Assembly (NCBI GenBank): GCA_027623205.1
Contig: JAQBYC010000002.1
Location: forward strand, 71,657-126,655
Source: Pseudomonadota bacterium
Lineage (GTDB): Bacteria; Pseudomonadota; Alphaproteobacteria; GCA-2731375
DNA: 54,999 nucleotides
Direction: 5' to 3'
Position numbers and translations under genes: made by a program. Positions 1 to 7,895 of the stretch are shown here, piece by piece. The number at the start of each line of letters is the position of its first letter. The stretch's first letter is position 1. The notes under the pieces are model-generated. The model was not told where the DNA came from, did no database searches, and worked only from the letters and a program-made list of their open reading frames with translations.

Positions 1-1393
1 GCCCGACCAATGCCGTCTCCATTACTGTCCAGGTGCCGCCCGGGCCCTGCACCTTGCCCGTCTCATCGTGGGCTTGAAAGTTCTGTTTGCCCCGTTCATA
101 TGCCCGCACGGTGCGCGTCGCCGCATTGCCGATCAGGACAAGATTTCGCTCGCCCATGCTGTCATTTATCACCGGGCTTTTGGCAAAGGCCGCAAGGGGC
201 CAGGCCCTTGCGGCGCCGAAGGCTCTGATGCCGAAGATGTAATCTTTCAGCTTTAGGGGCGAGTTGGCCTTAGCCACGGCGGGAAACATCAGGTTGGGCG
301 CGGCGAAATAATCCTTGTAGACCACGTCCGAACCATAATCCCGGCTGTGGCCCGTATCCAATGCCAGCACCGTGGTATCGGGATGTCTTTGGCGCCAAAA
401 CGCCCATGTAGTGATGGCTACAGGCCGCGTTTTGAGGCGAATACCGCTTTTTGCCAGGGGCCCGGCCACGGGTTCGCCGGTAAACTGGTTCCACAGGCTC
501 AAGGTTTCCCAATCAAACATCAGCTTGTTGGAACGATATAGCAGTCCCGATGAGCCGAATACCAACGGCCGGGTCCGGTCTGGCAACAGGGTCTCGTACA
601 GAATGCCGGAGCCGCACAGGGTGCAATAAGCTAAAGCCACGGGAACACCGCCGATGCTGTCGTTGAACATCTCGTGCCAACCCATGATGCGCAAGGGATA
701 GGCGCGGGCATCGCCGGCAATTTCGACGCCGAATACCAGGTCGTCCCCGGCCAGGTAATTCGCCGCCGCTGCCTTGATCATATGGGGATAATCCAGGGAC
801 GGAATGCCGGTCATGGCCCCGACACCGCCCCAGACGATCTCTTCCATACGCACGCGCATGCTGGCCCCGTTTTGCCAGCCAGGGCGAAAGAAAACAGCGA
901 ATTTCGGGTCGATCCGTTGCAGCGTATCCACCATCAGGGCGGCGAAACTGGGGTGGGGGCGAAGCGTTCCGTTGGCTTCCTGCCATAGCATCCATTGGAA
1001 CCAGCCATCCGCCTGATGCCCGGTTAAATCCTTCAGGGCCGCCAGGACGGGGGCTTCGTCATGGTTGGAGAATTGCAGGGCCAGAATAAGGCCGGCCACC
1101 ACATCCTGGTTGCCCCGTTGACGCAAAAAATCCAGCGCCTCGCCGGCCCTTTCCGGTGAACCGAGAATGACCGCCTGGGCCGCACCGGCGACGGCATCGT
1201 CACGAAGCCCGTGGCCGGCATGAGCAAGGGGCGCGGCGAAAAATAGCGCCCAGGCGACAAATAGAACAAAAGCCCGCCGGAAAACGTGATCCAGCACAAG
1301 GACGTTTTCACCGACGACCGCGCCATCCCCTTCCGGCAAGGTGGAGACGGCCGCTGGTTTCATGGCGGGCTGAACATACGCGATTTTCGGCAT
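1..1393 (-). CDS. DUF3179 domain-containing protein (3' end cut by window edge)
   Basis: This long minus-strand frame is open from about 1444 to the left edge, so no stop codon is visible; 464 residues are seen. The ATG at 1393 has a GGAG nine bases upstream and is preferred; ATG 1408, 1402 and 1363 and a GTG at 1297 are alternatives. Residues about 36-59 form a basic-then-hydrophobic stretch ending APLAHA, like a Sec signal peptide; if the peptide is real, the GTG start would fit it best. From about residue 195 the sequence reads as DUF3179: FGVEIAGDARAYPLRIMGWH, then a CTLC pair (Cys257, Cys260), LVFGSSGLLYRSN, and a tail with GDARAYPL-like repeats. The family has no established reaction; members are often exported. 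Family assignment is from recalled motifs, so function is left open. An in-frame TAG precedes the 5' end. Confidence 0.8.
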   Translation of the reverse strand, partial: MPKIAYVQPAMKPAAVSTLPEGDGAVVGENVLVLDHVFRRAFVLFVAWALFFAAPLAHAGHGLRDDAVAGAAQAVILGSPERAGEALDFLRQRGNQDVVAGLILALQFSNHDEAPVLAALKDLTGHQADGWFQWMLWQEANGTLRPHPSFAALMVDTLQRIDPKFAVFFRPGWQNGASMRVRMEEIVWGGVGAMTGIPSLDYPHMIKAAAANYLAGDDLVFGVEIAGDARAYPLRIMGWHEMFNDSIGGVPVALAYCTLCGSGILYETLLPDRTRPLVFGSSGLLYRSNKLMFDWETLSLWNQFTGEPVAGPLAKSGIRLKTRPVAITTWAFWRQRHPDTTVLALDTGHSRDYGSDVVYKDYFAAPNLMFPAVAKANSPLKLKDYIFGIRAFGAARAWPLAAFAKSPVINDSMGERNLVLIGNAATRTVRAYERGKQNFQAHDETGKVQGPGGTWTVMETALVG

Positions 1394-1507
1394 TGGCGGC
1401 ATCTCCATGCGGTCTGGAAAGAACCGGTATGGCACCACTGAAATCTAGCATGAGCGGGACCCCCCTGCCAGCCAAGCGGATCGGGCTGCCCCCACAGCCT
1501 TTCCGGA

Positions 1508-1972
1508 CTATTGGCAATGGACCGCCGCCAGTATCTTATTCACCTTGTCGCCATCATCTGACAGGGGCAACAGCAATTGCTGCATCCGAATGAGGCGGCC
1601 GGGGCTCTGCCGAAAATCGATGCGTGCGAATTGCGGCACGGCACGATCCACCACCCGGTGATAGAGCGCCGCAACCTCGTCCGCACGGGCACCATAATCG
1701 ATTTCCGACAGATGGCGCCCGGTCAACTCGCAGTCGAACCGGCGGACGACCTCGGTGCCGACCAAGCGAAAGCGTATCTGCAGCGGCTCCGTGTTCATGG
1801 CGCGGTCGCCGACATCGGCCAGCATCAATTTGGGCAACAGACGGGGAATATCGGCAGGATTCAGATCCTTACGCGCCGGCATGGACCGCTGGCCGCACAA
1901 CCGCCGCCAGTACTCCAGCGTCTGCCGCAACGCCACGTCGGCGCCCGCATCCAAAACCGTCACCGCTTCCAT
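1508..1972 (-). CDS. PAS_5-type (PF07310-like) sensory domain protein
   Basis: A 154-residue protein made almost entirely of one PAS-like domain. The pattern LEYWRRLCGQRSMPARKDLNP, then LLPKLMLADVG, then IRFRLVGTEVVRRFDCELTG matches the PAS_5 family common in alphaproteobacteria, where a single PAS domain occurs without a kinase or output domain. The start at 1972 is chosen because GGAGG lies four bases before the ATG; the frame extends to a TTG at 2005 with no good ribosome binding site. It has no signal peptide or membrane segment, so it should be cytoplasmic. It lies downstream of a flavin reductase on the same strand, separated by about 250 bases containing a repeat element, so co-transcription is uncertain. 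Ligand and partner are unknown. Confidence 0.75.
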   Translation of the reverse strand: MEAVTVLDAGADVALRQTLEYWRRLCGQRSMPARKDLNPADIPRLLPKLMLADVGDRAMNTEPLQIRFRLVGTEVVRRFDCELTGRHLSEIDYGARADEVAALYHRVVDRAVPQFARIDFRQSPGRLIRMQQLLLPLSDDGDKVNKILAAVHCQ

Positions 1973-2170
1973 GTGCCCTCCGGACGGTACCCCCACCGCA
2001 AACAAGATAGAGGCTCCGAAGTGCGCAACGTATGGTTAATACGGCGTTAACGAAGTGATGGTCATCACTAAGGCGCGGAATTTTCGCCCATTCGACAGGC
2101 GATCCGTAAAATTCCCAGCCAGCCTGGCGCACATTTGACCCAAATGGGCTCAGGATCTTCGGCGCAGAGC

Positions 2171-2230
2171 CACTGACCTATTGACCTACGTCACGTTCAC
2201 GATTCCCATGAATTGAAAACTGCTCTAACC
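2171..2230 (+). repeat. Dispersed intergenic element, copy 1 (3'-end associated)
   Basis: This copy contains the degenerate core ACGTCACGTTCACGATTCC followed by AATTGAAAACTGCTCT, which is shared with copies near 9.0, 21.4, 29.6 and 47.7 kb. Its right end overlaps the stop codon of the flavin reductase (2225-2227), so the element abuts that gene's 3' end. Confidence 0.6.
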
Positions 2231-2725
2231 GCCGTAAAAAACCTTGTCGCCCAATTCCTTCATCTCCAATATGGCTTCATCTGCCCGGCCTTCCGGCGCC
2301 TTGGCGACATTGGCGTCGATCACCTCACCGACCATGATGTGGTGATCGCCCCGTTCGACGATTTCGACGATCCGGCATTCCACGCTGGCGATGGCGTTGT
2401 CCAGAATGGGCGCGCCGCTGCTCCCGGTGTGGAATGGCTCGCCGCTGACGCTATTGCCGTCCCGGGTTGCCGGTTTGAAGAAGCCAAAGGCCAAGCCCTG
2501 TTGACCCTTGCCCAGCATATTCAGGGCAAAATGACCCGCCGTCTTGGCGATGGCGTAGGCGCCGGAATCCGCCTTGACCCCAACCACCAGCAGCGGCGGG
2601 GCGAAGGCGGTTTGCGTCACCCAGTTGACGGTGGCGGCGGCGACCTCGCCGCCGTGCTCCGCCGTCATGACATAGATGCCGTAGGGTATCATGCGCAGAG
2701 CTGTCTTTTTTGCGTCGTCATCCAT
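2225..2725 (-). CDS. Flavin reductase family protein (FMN-binding split barrel)
   Basis: A 166-residue protein of the NADH:flavin reductase-like split-barrel family. The segments IPYGIYVMTAEHGGEVAAAT, VNWVTQTAFAPPLLVVGV and FALNMLGKGQ fit the flavin-binding core, and length is typical (150-190 residues). Such proteins reduce free FMN or bind it to supply a partner monooxygenase, but some only bind flavin. The ATG at 2725 is preferred because AAGGA lies eight bases upstream; the frame extends 20 residues further without a better site. The GST pseudogene lies 68 bases upstream on the same strand. No dedicated two-component monooxygenase is adjacent, so the partner is unknown. The stop codon lies inside an intergenic repeat element. 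Confidence 0.85.
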   Translation of the reverse strand: MDDDAKKTALRMIPYGIYVMTAEHGGEVAAATVNWVTQTAFAPPLLVVGVKADSGAYAIAKTAGHFALNMLGKGQQGLAFGFFKPATRDGNSVSGEPFHTGSSGAPILDNAIASVECRIVEIVERGDHHIMVGEVIDANVAKAPEGRADEAILEMKELGDKVFYGG

Positions 2726-2793
2726 GCTCTTTATCCTTCGCCGTAATGATTTGCCGTCTGTGGTTTGTTTGGCTTGGCCGCCCATGCCGACAA

Positions 2794-3405
2794 TCAGGCT
2801 TCGGCGCTGGGCCGGGCCTGAACGCGCTGATGCCAGGCATTTATGTTCCGCAGATTTGGATCAATGGGCTGATCCACGCCGGCAAAGAAACTGACAAAGC
2901 CGTACAACAGGATATCGGCCAGGGTGAAGCGCTCGCCGACGACAAAGGTCTTGCCCGCCATCTGACCGTCCAGCCATTGCAGACCGTCCTGCGCAGATGC
3001 CTTCAGATCGTCCGCCGCCTGGGGAATGCAGCGCATGCGGTCCTGAAACATTTTCAAACCCGTGGAATAGCGGAAACCATTGCCCATGGGTTCGCAGATA
3101 TTGAGGTCGATGCGGCGGGTCCACATTCGCGTTTCGGCCTTCTCCTCGGCAGTTGCGCCCACCAGTGGCGGTTCGGGATGCCGGTCCTCAAGATACTCAC
3201 AAATTGCCGTGATTTCGGTCAGAATGCTGCCGTCATCCAGCTCCAGAGCCGGGCATTGTCAGGTTGGATTGACTTTCAGATAGTCGGCTTGGCGATTGAC
3301 CCCCGCCATGATGTCGACTTCCTCCTTGGGCAGTTCGATCGCTTTTTCGGCCATGAACATGCGAACGACATGGGGGTTTGGTCCTATGGAATTGAATAAC
3401 TTCAT
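2794..3405 (-). pseudogene. Glutathione S-transferase with in-frame UGA at codon 49
   Basis: The 203-codon frame reads as a GST: an N-terminal thioredoxin-like part (start MKLFNSIGPNPHVVRMFMAE), then NPT, a TGA codon (3259-3261), QCPALELDDGSILTEI, and a complete C-terminal helical domain ending at 2794. Reading frame is the same on both sides of the TGA, so this is a nonsense codon and not a frameshift. GSTs usually have glycine here (NPxGxxPALxxDDG), and GGA to TGA is a single change. The C-terminal half looks intact, so the lesion is recent, a sequencing error, or read through. Start 3405 has GGAGG 11 bases upstream. TGA is used as a normal stop elsewhere in the window (for example etfB). 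Substrate is unknown. An intact product cannot be made without readthrough. Confidence 0.75.
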
Positions 3406-3534
3406 AATGCTGCAGTCCTCCCCAAGATGAATTCGTCTCCACCTGGGCATGTAAAACCAACACGGTGTAAATGGCAAGGTAAAGTCGTGCGAAACCATCA
3501 TCGCGCGAGATGCTGAATGGTGCGGATCCGGCCG

Positions 3535-4761
3535 TTATTTGCGCCCGCCGGCCAGGCGCACGGAATCGGGATGGGCGCGCAGACGGGACATGGCGAAAAC
3601 ACCCAGAAATGGCCCTATGGCCAGCACCGCGAAGGCGTATTGCCAGCCCCAGGCCGCAGCCAGGGGCGGCACCAGATGCACCGTGAACAAGGTCAACAGG
3701 AAACCGGCACAGGTTTGCACGGTCAACATGGTACCGACGAATTCGGGGGGCGATAGTTCGGCGATGGAAGCCGAAAACTGCGCCGAATCCGCGACCACCG
3801 TCACCCCCCAGACCGTCGCCAGCAGGATCAGCAGCCATGGCGGACCACCGAACAGAAAGCCTATGGCCAAGGCGCACAGGCCCGAGGCGGTCATGGCGCC
3901 CATGGTCAGGGTCGTGCGGCCATAACGGTCAGCCAGGACGCCACCCGCCAAACAGCCAATGGCGCCACCGATGCCCATGGCGCCAAAGGTCGCCAGTCGC
4001 GACCACCAGGCCGCCGCATCAACCGCCATGACCTGGCGAAACGAAGCATCCAGAAACACCACCAGCCAGGCCCACATGGCATAAAGCTCCCACATATGGC
4101 CCAGATAGCCGAAATTCGCCCAGCGCAGGGCCGGTTGACGAAAGGCGCGCAAGGCGGCGCCGGGGGTGAATGGCGGTGCGGGCGCCAGATTTGGCCCCAG
4201 CCGCACCAGATTGATAAATAGTGCCGACAGCAGCGCCAGGATGGATGCCGCCAGAATGGTAAAGCGCCAATCCACACCGCCAAACGCATTGAACAGATGC
4301 GGCGCCGCCGAACCCAGGGTCAAGGCGCCGACCAACAGGCCGATCAGCAAACCCACGTCGCCGCGGGCCCAGCTGACCGCCATCTTCATGCCAACGGGAT
4401 AAATTCCGGCCATGCAGACGCCGGTGACAAAGCGCAGCAGGATGACCGCGGGAGAGGTCGGCTCCACCGTCAGCAACAAGGCGTTGGCCAGGGCGGCGAC
4501 CAAGGCGCTGGCCATAAAAAACCGGCGCAGATCCAGACGGTCGGCCAGACTGAACAGAGCGGAAATCACCGTGCCGGCGACAAAGCCGATTTGCACGGCC
4601 GAGGTCATCATCGAGGCTTGACGGGACGAAAGGCCATGTTCAGCGATCAGCGACGGCACCACGGCAGACGCGGAAAACCACAGGCCCAGGGCTGCCACCT
4701 CGCAAAATGCCAACAGCGCCAGGGACCAACCGCGCCGCCCGTCCGCCAGTTCCGCCCCCAT
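3535..4761 (-). CDS. MFS transporter, 12-TM type
   Basis: A 408-residue hydrophobic protein with the layout of the major facilitator superfamily: two sets of about six membrane segments joined by a more polar loop near residues 195-215. The segment LADRLDLRRFF after TM2 resembles motif A (GxLaDrxGrr), and a second copy (GGVLADRYGRTTLTMGAM) appears in the C-terminal half, as expected from the internal duplication. The start at 4761 has AAAGG about eight bases upstream. It sits in the inner membrane as a secondary transporter; sequence alone does not give the substrate. It lies 130 bases upstream of the GST pseudogene on the same strand. The divergent neighbour is the HIG1-type protein at 4921. 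Confidence 0.85.
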   Translation of the reverse strand: MGAELADGRRGWSLALLAFCEVAALGLWFSASAVVPSLIAEHGLSSRQASMMTSAVQIGFVAGTVISALFSLADRLDLRRFFMASALVAALANALLLTVEPTSPAVILLRFVTGVCMAGIYPVGMKMAVSWARGDVGLLIGLLVGALTLGSAAPHLFNAFGGVDWRFTILAASILALLSALFINLVRLGPNLAPAPPFTPGAALRAFRQPALRWANFGYLGHMWELYAMWAWLVVFLDASFRQVMAVDAAAWWSRLATFGAMGIGGAIGCLAGGVLADRYGRTTLTMGAMTASGLCALAIGFLFGGPPWLLILLATVWGVTVVADSAQFSASIAELSPPEFVGTMLTVQTCAGFLLTLFTVHLVPPLAAAWGWQYAFAVLAIGPFLGVFAMSRLRAHPDSVRLAGGRK

Positions 4762-4920
4762 CAGTAAAGCCTTTCAAACGAAGCCAACCCGGCCGGAATA
4801 TTGCGCGCCGATACGCGCGAAACCATGCTAGGACTACAAATACCTTCGGCAATCCCACCAGCCAAACACTACCGTCTGTACTCTTATGAACGACCACACC
4901 AAAGACCACGAGGTCCAGTG

Positions 4921-5118
4921 ATGTCCAGCCTGCTGACGATCTTTTTGGGCCTTACCCTGGCCGCCGTGCTGGGCGTATTGCTGTTGGGCGTTTACAATAT
5001 GGGACGTGGCGGCAAGTTCAACGGCAAATACGGCAATTTGCTGATGCGCTGGCGCATTGCACTGCAATTGCTTGCCGTTGGTATCATGGTGATGTTGTTT
5101 TACATCAATCGGAACTAG
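4921..5118 (+). CDS. HIG1-domain twin-transmembrane protein
   Basis: A 65-residue protein with two hydrophobic helices (about residues 3-25 and 45-62) separated by the polar turn MGRGGKFNGKYGNLLMRWR. The GGKxNxKYxNxLMRWR pattern is the HIG1 (hypoxia-induced gene 1, PF04588) signature; bacterial members are often annotated as twin transmembrane proteins. Mitochondrial relatives associate with cytochrome oxidase; whether the bacterial ones do is inferred, not shown. The ATG at 4921 is chosen because GAGG lies seven bases upstream; the longer frame from 4801 has no such site and would add 40 non-conserved residues. It precedes the cobalamin adenosyltransferase by 26 bases and is probably in the same transcript; this pairing is common upstream of etfBA in alphaproteobacteria. 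Confidence 0.8.
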   Translation: MSSLLTIFLGLTLAAVLGVLLLGVYNMGRGGKFNGKYGNLLMRWRIALQLLAVGIMVMLFYINRN

Positions 5119-5144
5119 ACCACGACGCAGGCAGGGAAAACCAT

Positions 5145-5708
5145 ATGGTCAAGCTGACGAAAATCTATACCCGTGGCGGCGATGGCGGCCAAACCAGCCT
5201 GAGCGACGGCAGCCGGGTAGCCAAGGACGATTTGCGGGTCGCGGCCTATGGCGATGTCGATGAATTGAACGCCGTTATCGGTCTGGCGCGGCTGCATGCC
5301 ACCGGCGTTTCGGATGAGATGCTGGCCCGCATTCAGCATGATCTTTTCGATCTGGGCGCTGATCTATCCACCCCCATCGTCGAGACGCCGAAACATCCGC
5401 CTTTGCGCATCCTGGACAGCCAGGTGGACCGGCTGGAGCGCGAAATCGACGCTCTGGGCAAGGCACTGTCGACCTTGAATTCCTTTGTCCTGCCTGGCGG
5501 CACGGCATTGGCGGCACATTTGCATCTGGGCCGCACCGTGGCCCGGCGGGCGGAACGCCTGGCCGTCACTTTAGCCGGCGGGGAACAGGTCAACCCCGCC
5601 GCCCTGCGCTATCTCAACCGCCTGTCCGACCACCTGTTCCAACTGGCGCGCCACGCCAATGATGATGGCAAGGTCGACGTCCTATGGCAGCCGGGCATTA
5701 ACCGTTAG
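5145..5708 (+). CDS. pduO: Cob(I)yrinic acid a,c-diamide adenosyltransferase, PduO type
   Basis: A 187-residue enzyme of the PduO-type ATP:cob(I)alamin adenosyltransferase family, which transfers the 5'-deoxyadenosyl group of ATP to Co(I) corrinoid to give adenosylcobalamin. The N-terminal ATP loop YTRGGDGGQTSLSDG, the GDVDELNAVIGLAR segment, VLPGGTALAAHLHLGRTVAR and the C-terminal NRLSDHLFQLAR are all present, and the length is normal. It acts in the cytoplasm as a trimer. It follows the HIG1 gene by 26 bases. Placement near etfBA and acyl-CoA dehydrogenase-type genes fits supply of coenzyme B12, for instance to methylmalonyl-CoA mutase, but no mutase gene is in this window. No B12 riboswitch is visible upstream. 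An intergenic repeat copy follows the stop codon by 20 bases. Confidence 0.93.
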   Translation: MVKLTKIYTRGGDGGQTSLSDGSRVAKDDLRVAAYGDVDELNAVIGLARLHATGVSDEMLARIQHDLFDLGADLSTPIVETPKHPPLRILDSQVDRLEREIDALGKALSTLNSFVLPGGTALAAHLHLGRTVARRAERLAVTLAGGEQVNPAALRYLNRLSDHLFQLARHANDDGKVDVLWQPGINR

Positions 5709-5728
5709 GGACCTGCATTCCGCCATCT

Positions 5729-5812
5729 GGTGCAATGTCCAATTTATTGGAGTCGCCAACGCGACGTAAGTGAGTGGTTCAGTCACTCTATTCTGAAGAT
5801 TCTAGGCACATT
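5729..5812 (-). repeat. Dispersed intergenic element, copy 2 (reverse orientation)
   Basis: The reverse complement reads AGAATAGAG...CACTTACGTCGCGTTGGCGACTCC...ATTGGACATTGCACC, colinear with the copy near 47.6 kb. The conserved end lies 20 bases from the 3' end of the adenosyltransferase gene, in the gap between two convergent genes. Confidence 0.55.
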
Positions 5813-5826
5813 CGGATCACCGCGCT

Positions 5827-6441
5827 CTAGGACGGGGCGTAGGCTTGGCGCAGGGCGCGTTCGACCATTTCCAGCCGGTCCTGGCCGTAGAACATGTCGC
5901 CATCGACGAAATAGGTGGGCGAACCGAACACGGAACGCTCGATGGCCTCGTCAGTATTGGCTTGATAGATGGCCTGTATTTCGTCCGACAAGGCGGCCGC
6001 CAACATGGCCTCTGGGTCCAGGCCGACGCTTTCAGCAATCCCTGCCAGGGTCTCGCGATCGGCCAAATCAGCATCATGAAGCCAGTGATCCCGCAGCATG
6101 GCATGGGCCAATTGATCCACATTGTGGCCTTGCCTCACACCGGCGATCACCATGCCGTTGCACAGGGCCATGTCGTTGTAGTGGTGGGCGGGATAGCCTT
6201 CCATCACCGGGGCGCTGCGCTCTTCGGACCAGCGGTCGATCTCGCGGCGAAAGAAATAGGCCCGGTGCTTGGGGCTCCGCTCGCGAAATGACGAGGCCCC
6301 GCCCGCCGGGACCACCTGATTCAAATCGATGGGCCGGTGCACGATCGCGCGGCCCGCGGCCTGGGCGATTTCCATGAACCGGGCCGAGCCAAGATAGGCA
6401 AAAACGGAATGCGCGGAATAGAAATACTCGATCTCGGACAT
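5827..6441 (-). CDS. 2-hydroxychromene-2-carboxylate isomerase / DsbA family protein
   Basis: A 204-residue protein with the DsbA-like thioredoxin fold used by kappa-class GST and 2-hydroxychromene-2-carboxylate isomerases. The N-terminal IEYFYSAHSVFAYLGSARF corresponds to the family's FDFxSPxxYLA motif with Ser in place of a CXXC pair, and FGSPTYFVDGDMFYGQDRL near the C terminus is the typical cis-Pro region (GxPTFxxxGxxFxGxDRL). The AHHYNDMALCNGMV segment is also family-like. The start at 6441 is preferred because GGAG lies about six bases upstream. It is cytoplasmic and probably glutathione-dependent; the real substrate is unknown, as only some members act in naphthalene breakdown. It is convergent with the adenosyltransferase and divergent from the VOC gene. 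Confidence 0.85.
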   Translation of the reverse strand: MSEIEYFYSAHSVFAYLGSARFMEIAQAAGRAIVHRPIDLNQVVPAGGASSFRERSPKHRAYFFRREIDRWSEERSAPVMEGYPAHHYNDMALCNGMVIAGVRQGHNVDQLAHAMLRDHWLHDADLADRETLAGIAESVGLDPEAMLAAALSDEIQAIYQANTDEAIERSVFGSPTYFVDGDMFYGQDRLEMVERALRQAYAPS

Positions 6442-6537
6442 GGTTTGCTCCAATGTGTTGCGGGTCCCCGGAGAATATCATCAGGACTGGCGCCCCGCAG
6501 TCAAGCCGCTGGACGCTGGATCGTAAGGAGAACAAAC

Positions 6538-6972
6538 ATGGTCATTCCCATACGCACCATCGATCACGTCGTCGTCATGGCCGCCAATATTGAAAAGTCG
6601 ATCGCCTTCTATTGTGACGTTTTGGGCGGCAAGGCCCGTTATTTGCAGCGCTTCCGGGATGGCAGGCTATCCAGTCTGCCGATCTTTCTGGGCGGCGCGG
6701 TGGTCAATCTGCAACGCCTTGAGCAGCCGGCCTATATCGTCGCGGACCGGTTGGAATCGGGCACGGTTGATGTCTGTTTCCGCTGGGACGGCACCATAGC
6801 CGAGGCCGAAGCACACTTAAACCAGGCCGGGGTAGCGGTCATCGAGGGGCCGGTGCCGCGCTGGGCGGCCGATGGGGTCTGGGGCCAATCGGTCTATTTC
6901 CGCGACCCGGACGGCAATTTGCTGGAATTTCTTTCGACGGCCGAGCCAATGGAGCCACTGTTTGCGGAGTGA
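6538..6972 (+). CDS. VOC family (glyoxalase/dioxygenase-fold) protein
   Basis: A 144-residue single VOC module. It has the two beta-alpha-beta-beta-beta halves of the fold: IDHVVVMAANIEKSIAFYCD at residues 6-25 and GQSVYFRDPDGNLLEFLS near the C terminus, the latter being the most conserved VOC motif. AAGGAG lies seven bases upstream of the ATG at 6538, which fixes the start; a longer open frame from 6337 is rejected because it overlaps the divergent gene. VOC proteins include glyoxalases, extradiol dioxygenases and resistance proteins; sequence does not say which this is. It is transcribed toward etfBA, but 170 bases with a promoter-like sequence separate them. Confidence 0.88.
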   Translation: MVIPIRTIDHVVVMAANIEKSIAFYCDVLGGKARYLQRFRDGRLSSLPIFLGGAVVNLQRLEQPAYIVADRLESGTVDVCFRWDGTIAEAEAHLNQAGVAVIEGPVPRWAADGVWGQSVYFRDPDGNLLEFLSTAEPMEPLFAE

Positions 6973-7015
6973 TGCGACAATCGCGTCCTTTTGTCACGAT
7001 TAGCGCCGCCACGCG

Positions 7016-7044
7016 TTGACTCGTCTTTCCTGCTTCACTATTTT
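7016..7044 (+). promoter_or_regulatory. Candidate sigma70-type promoter for etfBA
   Basis: TTGACT (7016-7021) and TATTTT (7039-7044) are separated by exactly 17 bases. They lie about 100 bases upstream of the etfB start, between the VOC gene and etfB, which suggests that etfBA has its own transcript. No start site is measured. Confidence 0.45.
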
Positions 7045-7145
7045 GCGGCGCAGCATTAGCCAGTGGGCGCGATAATCCGTCCACCCGGCGCGCAGGAACG
7101 GGATCCCGCGCTGCCGGAAGACCATTCCCTGAGAAGAGGCCGCCG

Positions 7146-7895
7146 ATGAAAGTTCTCGTCGCAGTCAAGCGCGTGGTTGACTACAACGTCAAGATCCGGG
7201 TCAAAGCCGATCAAACCGGGGTCGACCTGTCGAATGTCAAGATGTCCATGAATCCGTTCGACGAAATCGCCGTCGAGGAAGCTCTGCGCATGAAGGAGGC
7301 CGGCACGGCGGACGAGGTCATCGCGGTCTCGATCGGTGTGCAGCAGTGTCAGGAAACCATCCGTACCGCCCTGGCCATGGGCGCCGACCGCGGCATCCTG
7401 GTTAAGACCGACGCTGTTTTGGAGCCGTTGCACGTGGCCAAGATACTGAAGGCGGTGGTGGATGAAGAACAGCCGGGCCTGGTGATCCTGGGCAAACAGG
7501 CGATCGACGATGATTGCAATCAGACCGGCCAGATGCTGGCCGCCTTATTGGGCTGGCCGCAAGGGACCTTTGCCTCGGAAATAGAATTTGCCGACGGCAA
7601 GGCCAATGTAACCCGGGAAGTGGATGGCGGTCTGCAAACCCTGAAGCTGAACCTGCCCATGATCGTCACCACTGATTTGCGCCTGAACGAGCCGCGCTAT
7701 GCCTCGCTGCCGAACATCATGAAGGCGAAGAAAAAGCCCATCGACGAAAAGACCCCGGAAGCTCTGGGCGTCGATATGGCGCCGCATCTGACCACCCTTA
7801 ATGTGGCGGAACCGCCCAAACGGCAGGCCGGCGTGATTGTCGAAAATGTTGCCGAACTGGTGCATAAGTTGCGTAACGAAGCAGGGGTGATCTGA
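7146..7895 (+). CDS. etfB: Electron transfer flavoprotein subunit beta
   Basis: A 249-residue ETF beta subunit of normal length. ETF is a soluble heterodimer carrying FAD and AMP that takes electrons from acyl-CoA and related dehydrogenases and passes them to ETF:ubiquinone oxidoreductase. The start [19 protein letters not shown], the [19 protein letters not shown] segment and the recognition-loop region [19 protein letters not shown] (residues about 181-199) are characteristic. The ATG at 7146 is preceded by a GAAGAGG purine stretch. Its TGA overlaps the etfA ATG by one base (TGATG), so translation is probably coupled. Downstream genes include a 3-hydroxyacyl-CoA dehydrogenase, consistent with fatty acid or amino acid oxidation. 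Confidence 0.97.
   Translation: MKVLVAVKRVVDYNVKIRVKADQTGVDLSNVKMSMNPFDEIAVEEALRMKEAGTADEVIAVSIGVQQCQETIRTALAMGADRGILVKTDAVLEPLHVAKILKAVVDEEQPGLVILGKQAIDDDCNQTGQMLAALLGWPQGTFASEIEFADGKANVTREVDGGLQTLKLNLPMIVTTDLRLNEPRYASLPNIMKAKKKPIDEKTPEALGVDMAPHLTTLNVAEPPKRQAGVIVENVAELVHKLRNEAGVI

Noticed and set aside
3231-3261. Selenocysteine insertion at the UGA of the GST gene
   Set aside because: A short imperfect hairpin (CCGGCT / AGCTGG) follows, but without the usual spacing and loop features; the position is normally Gly and not catalytic, and no sel genes are in the window.
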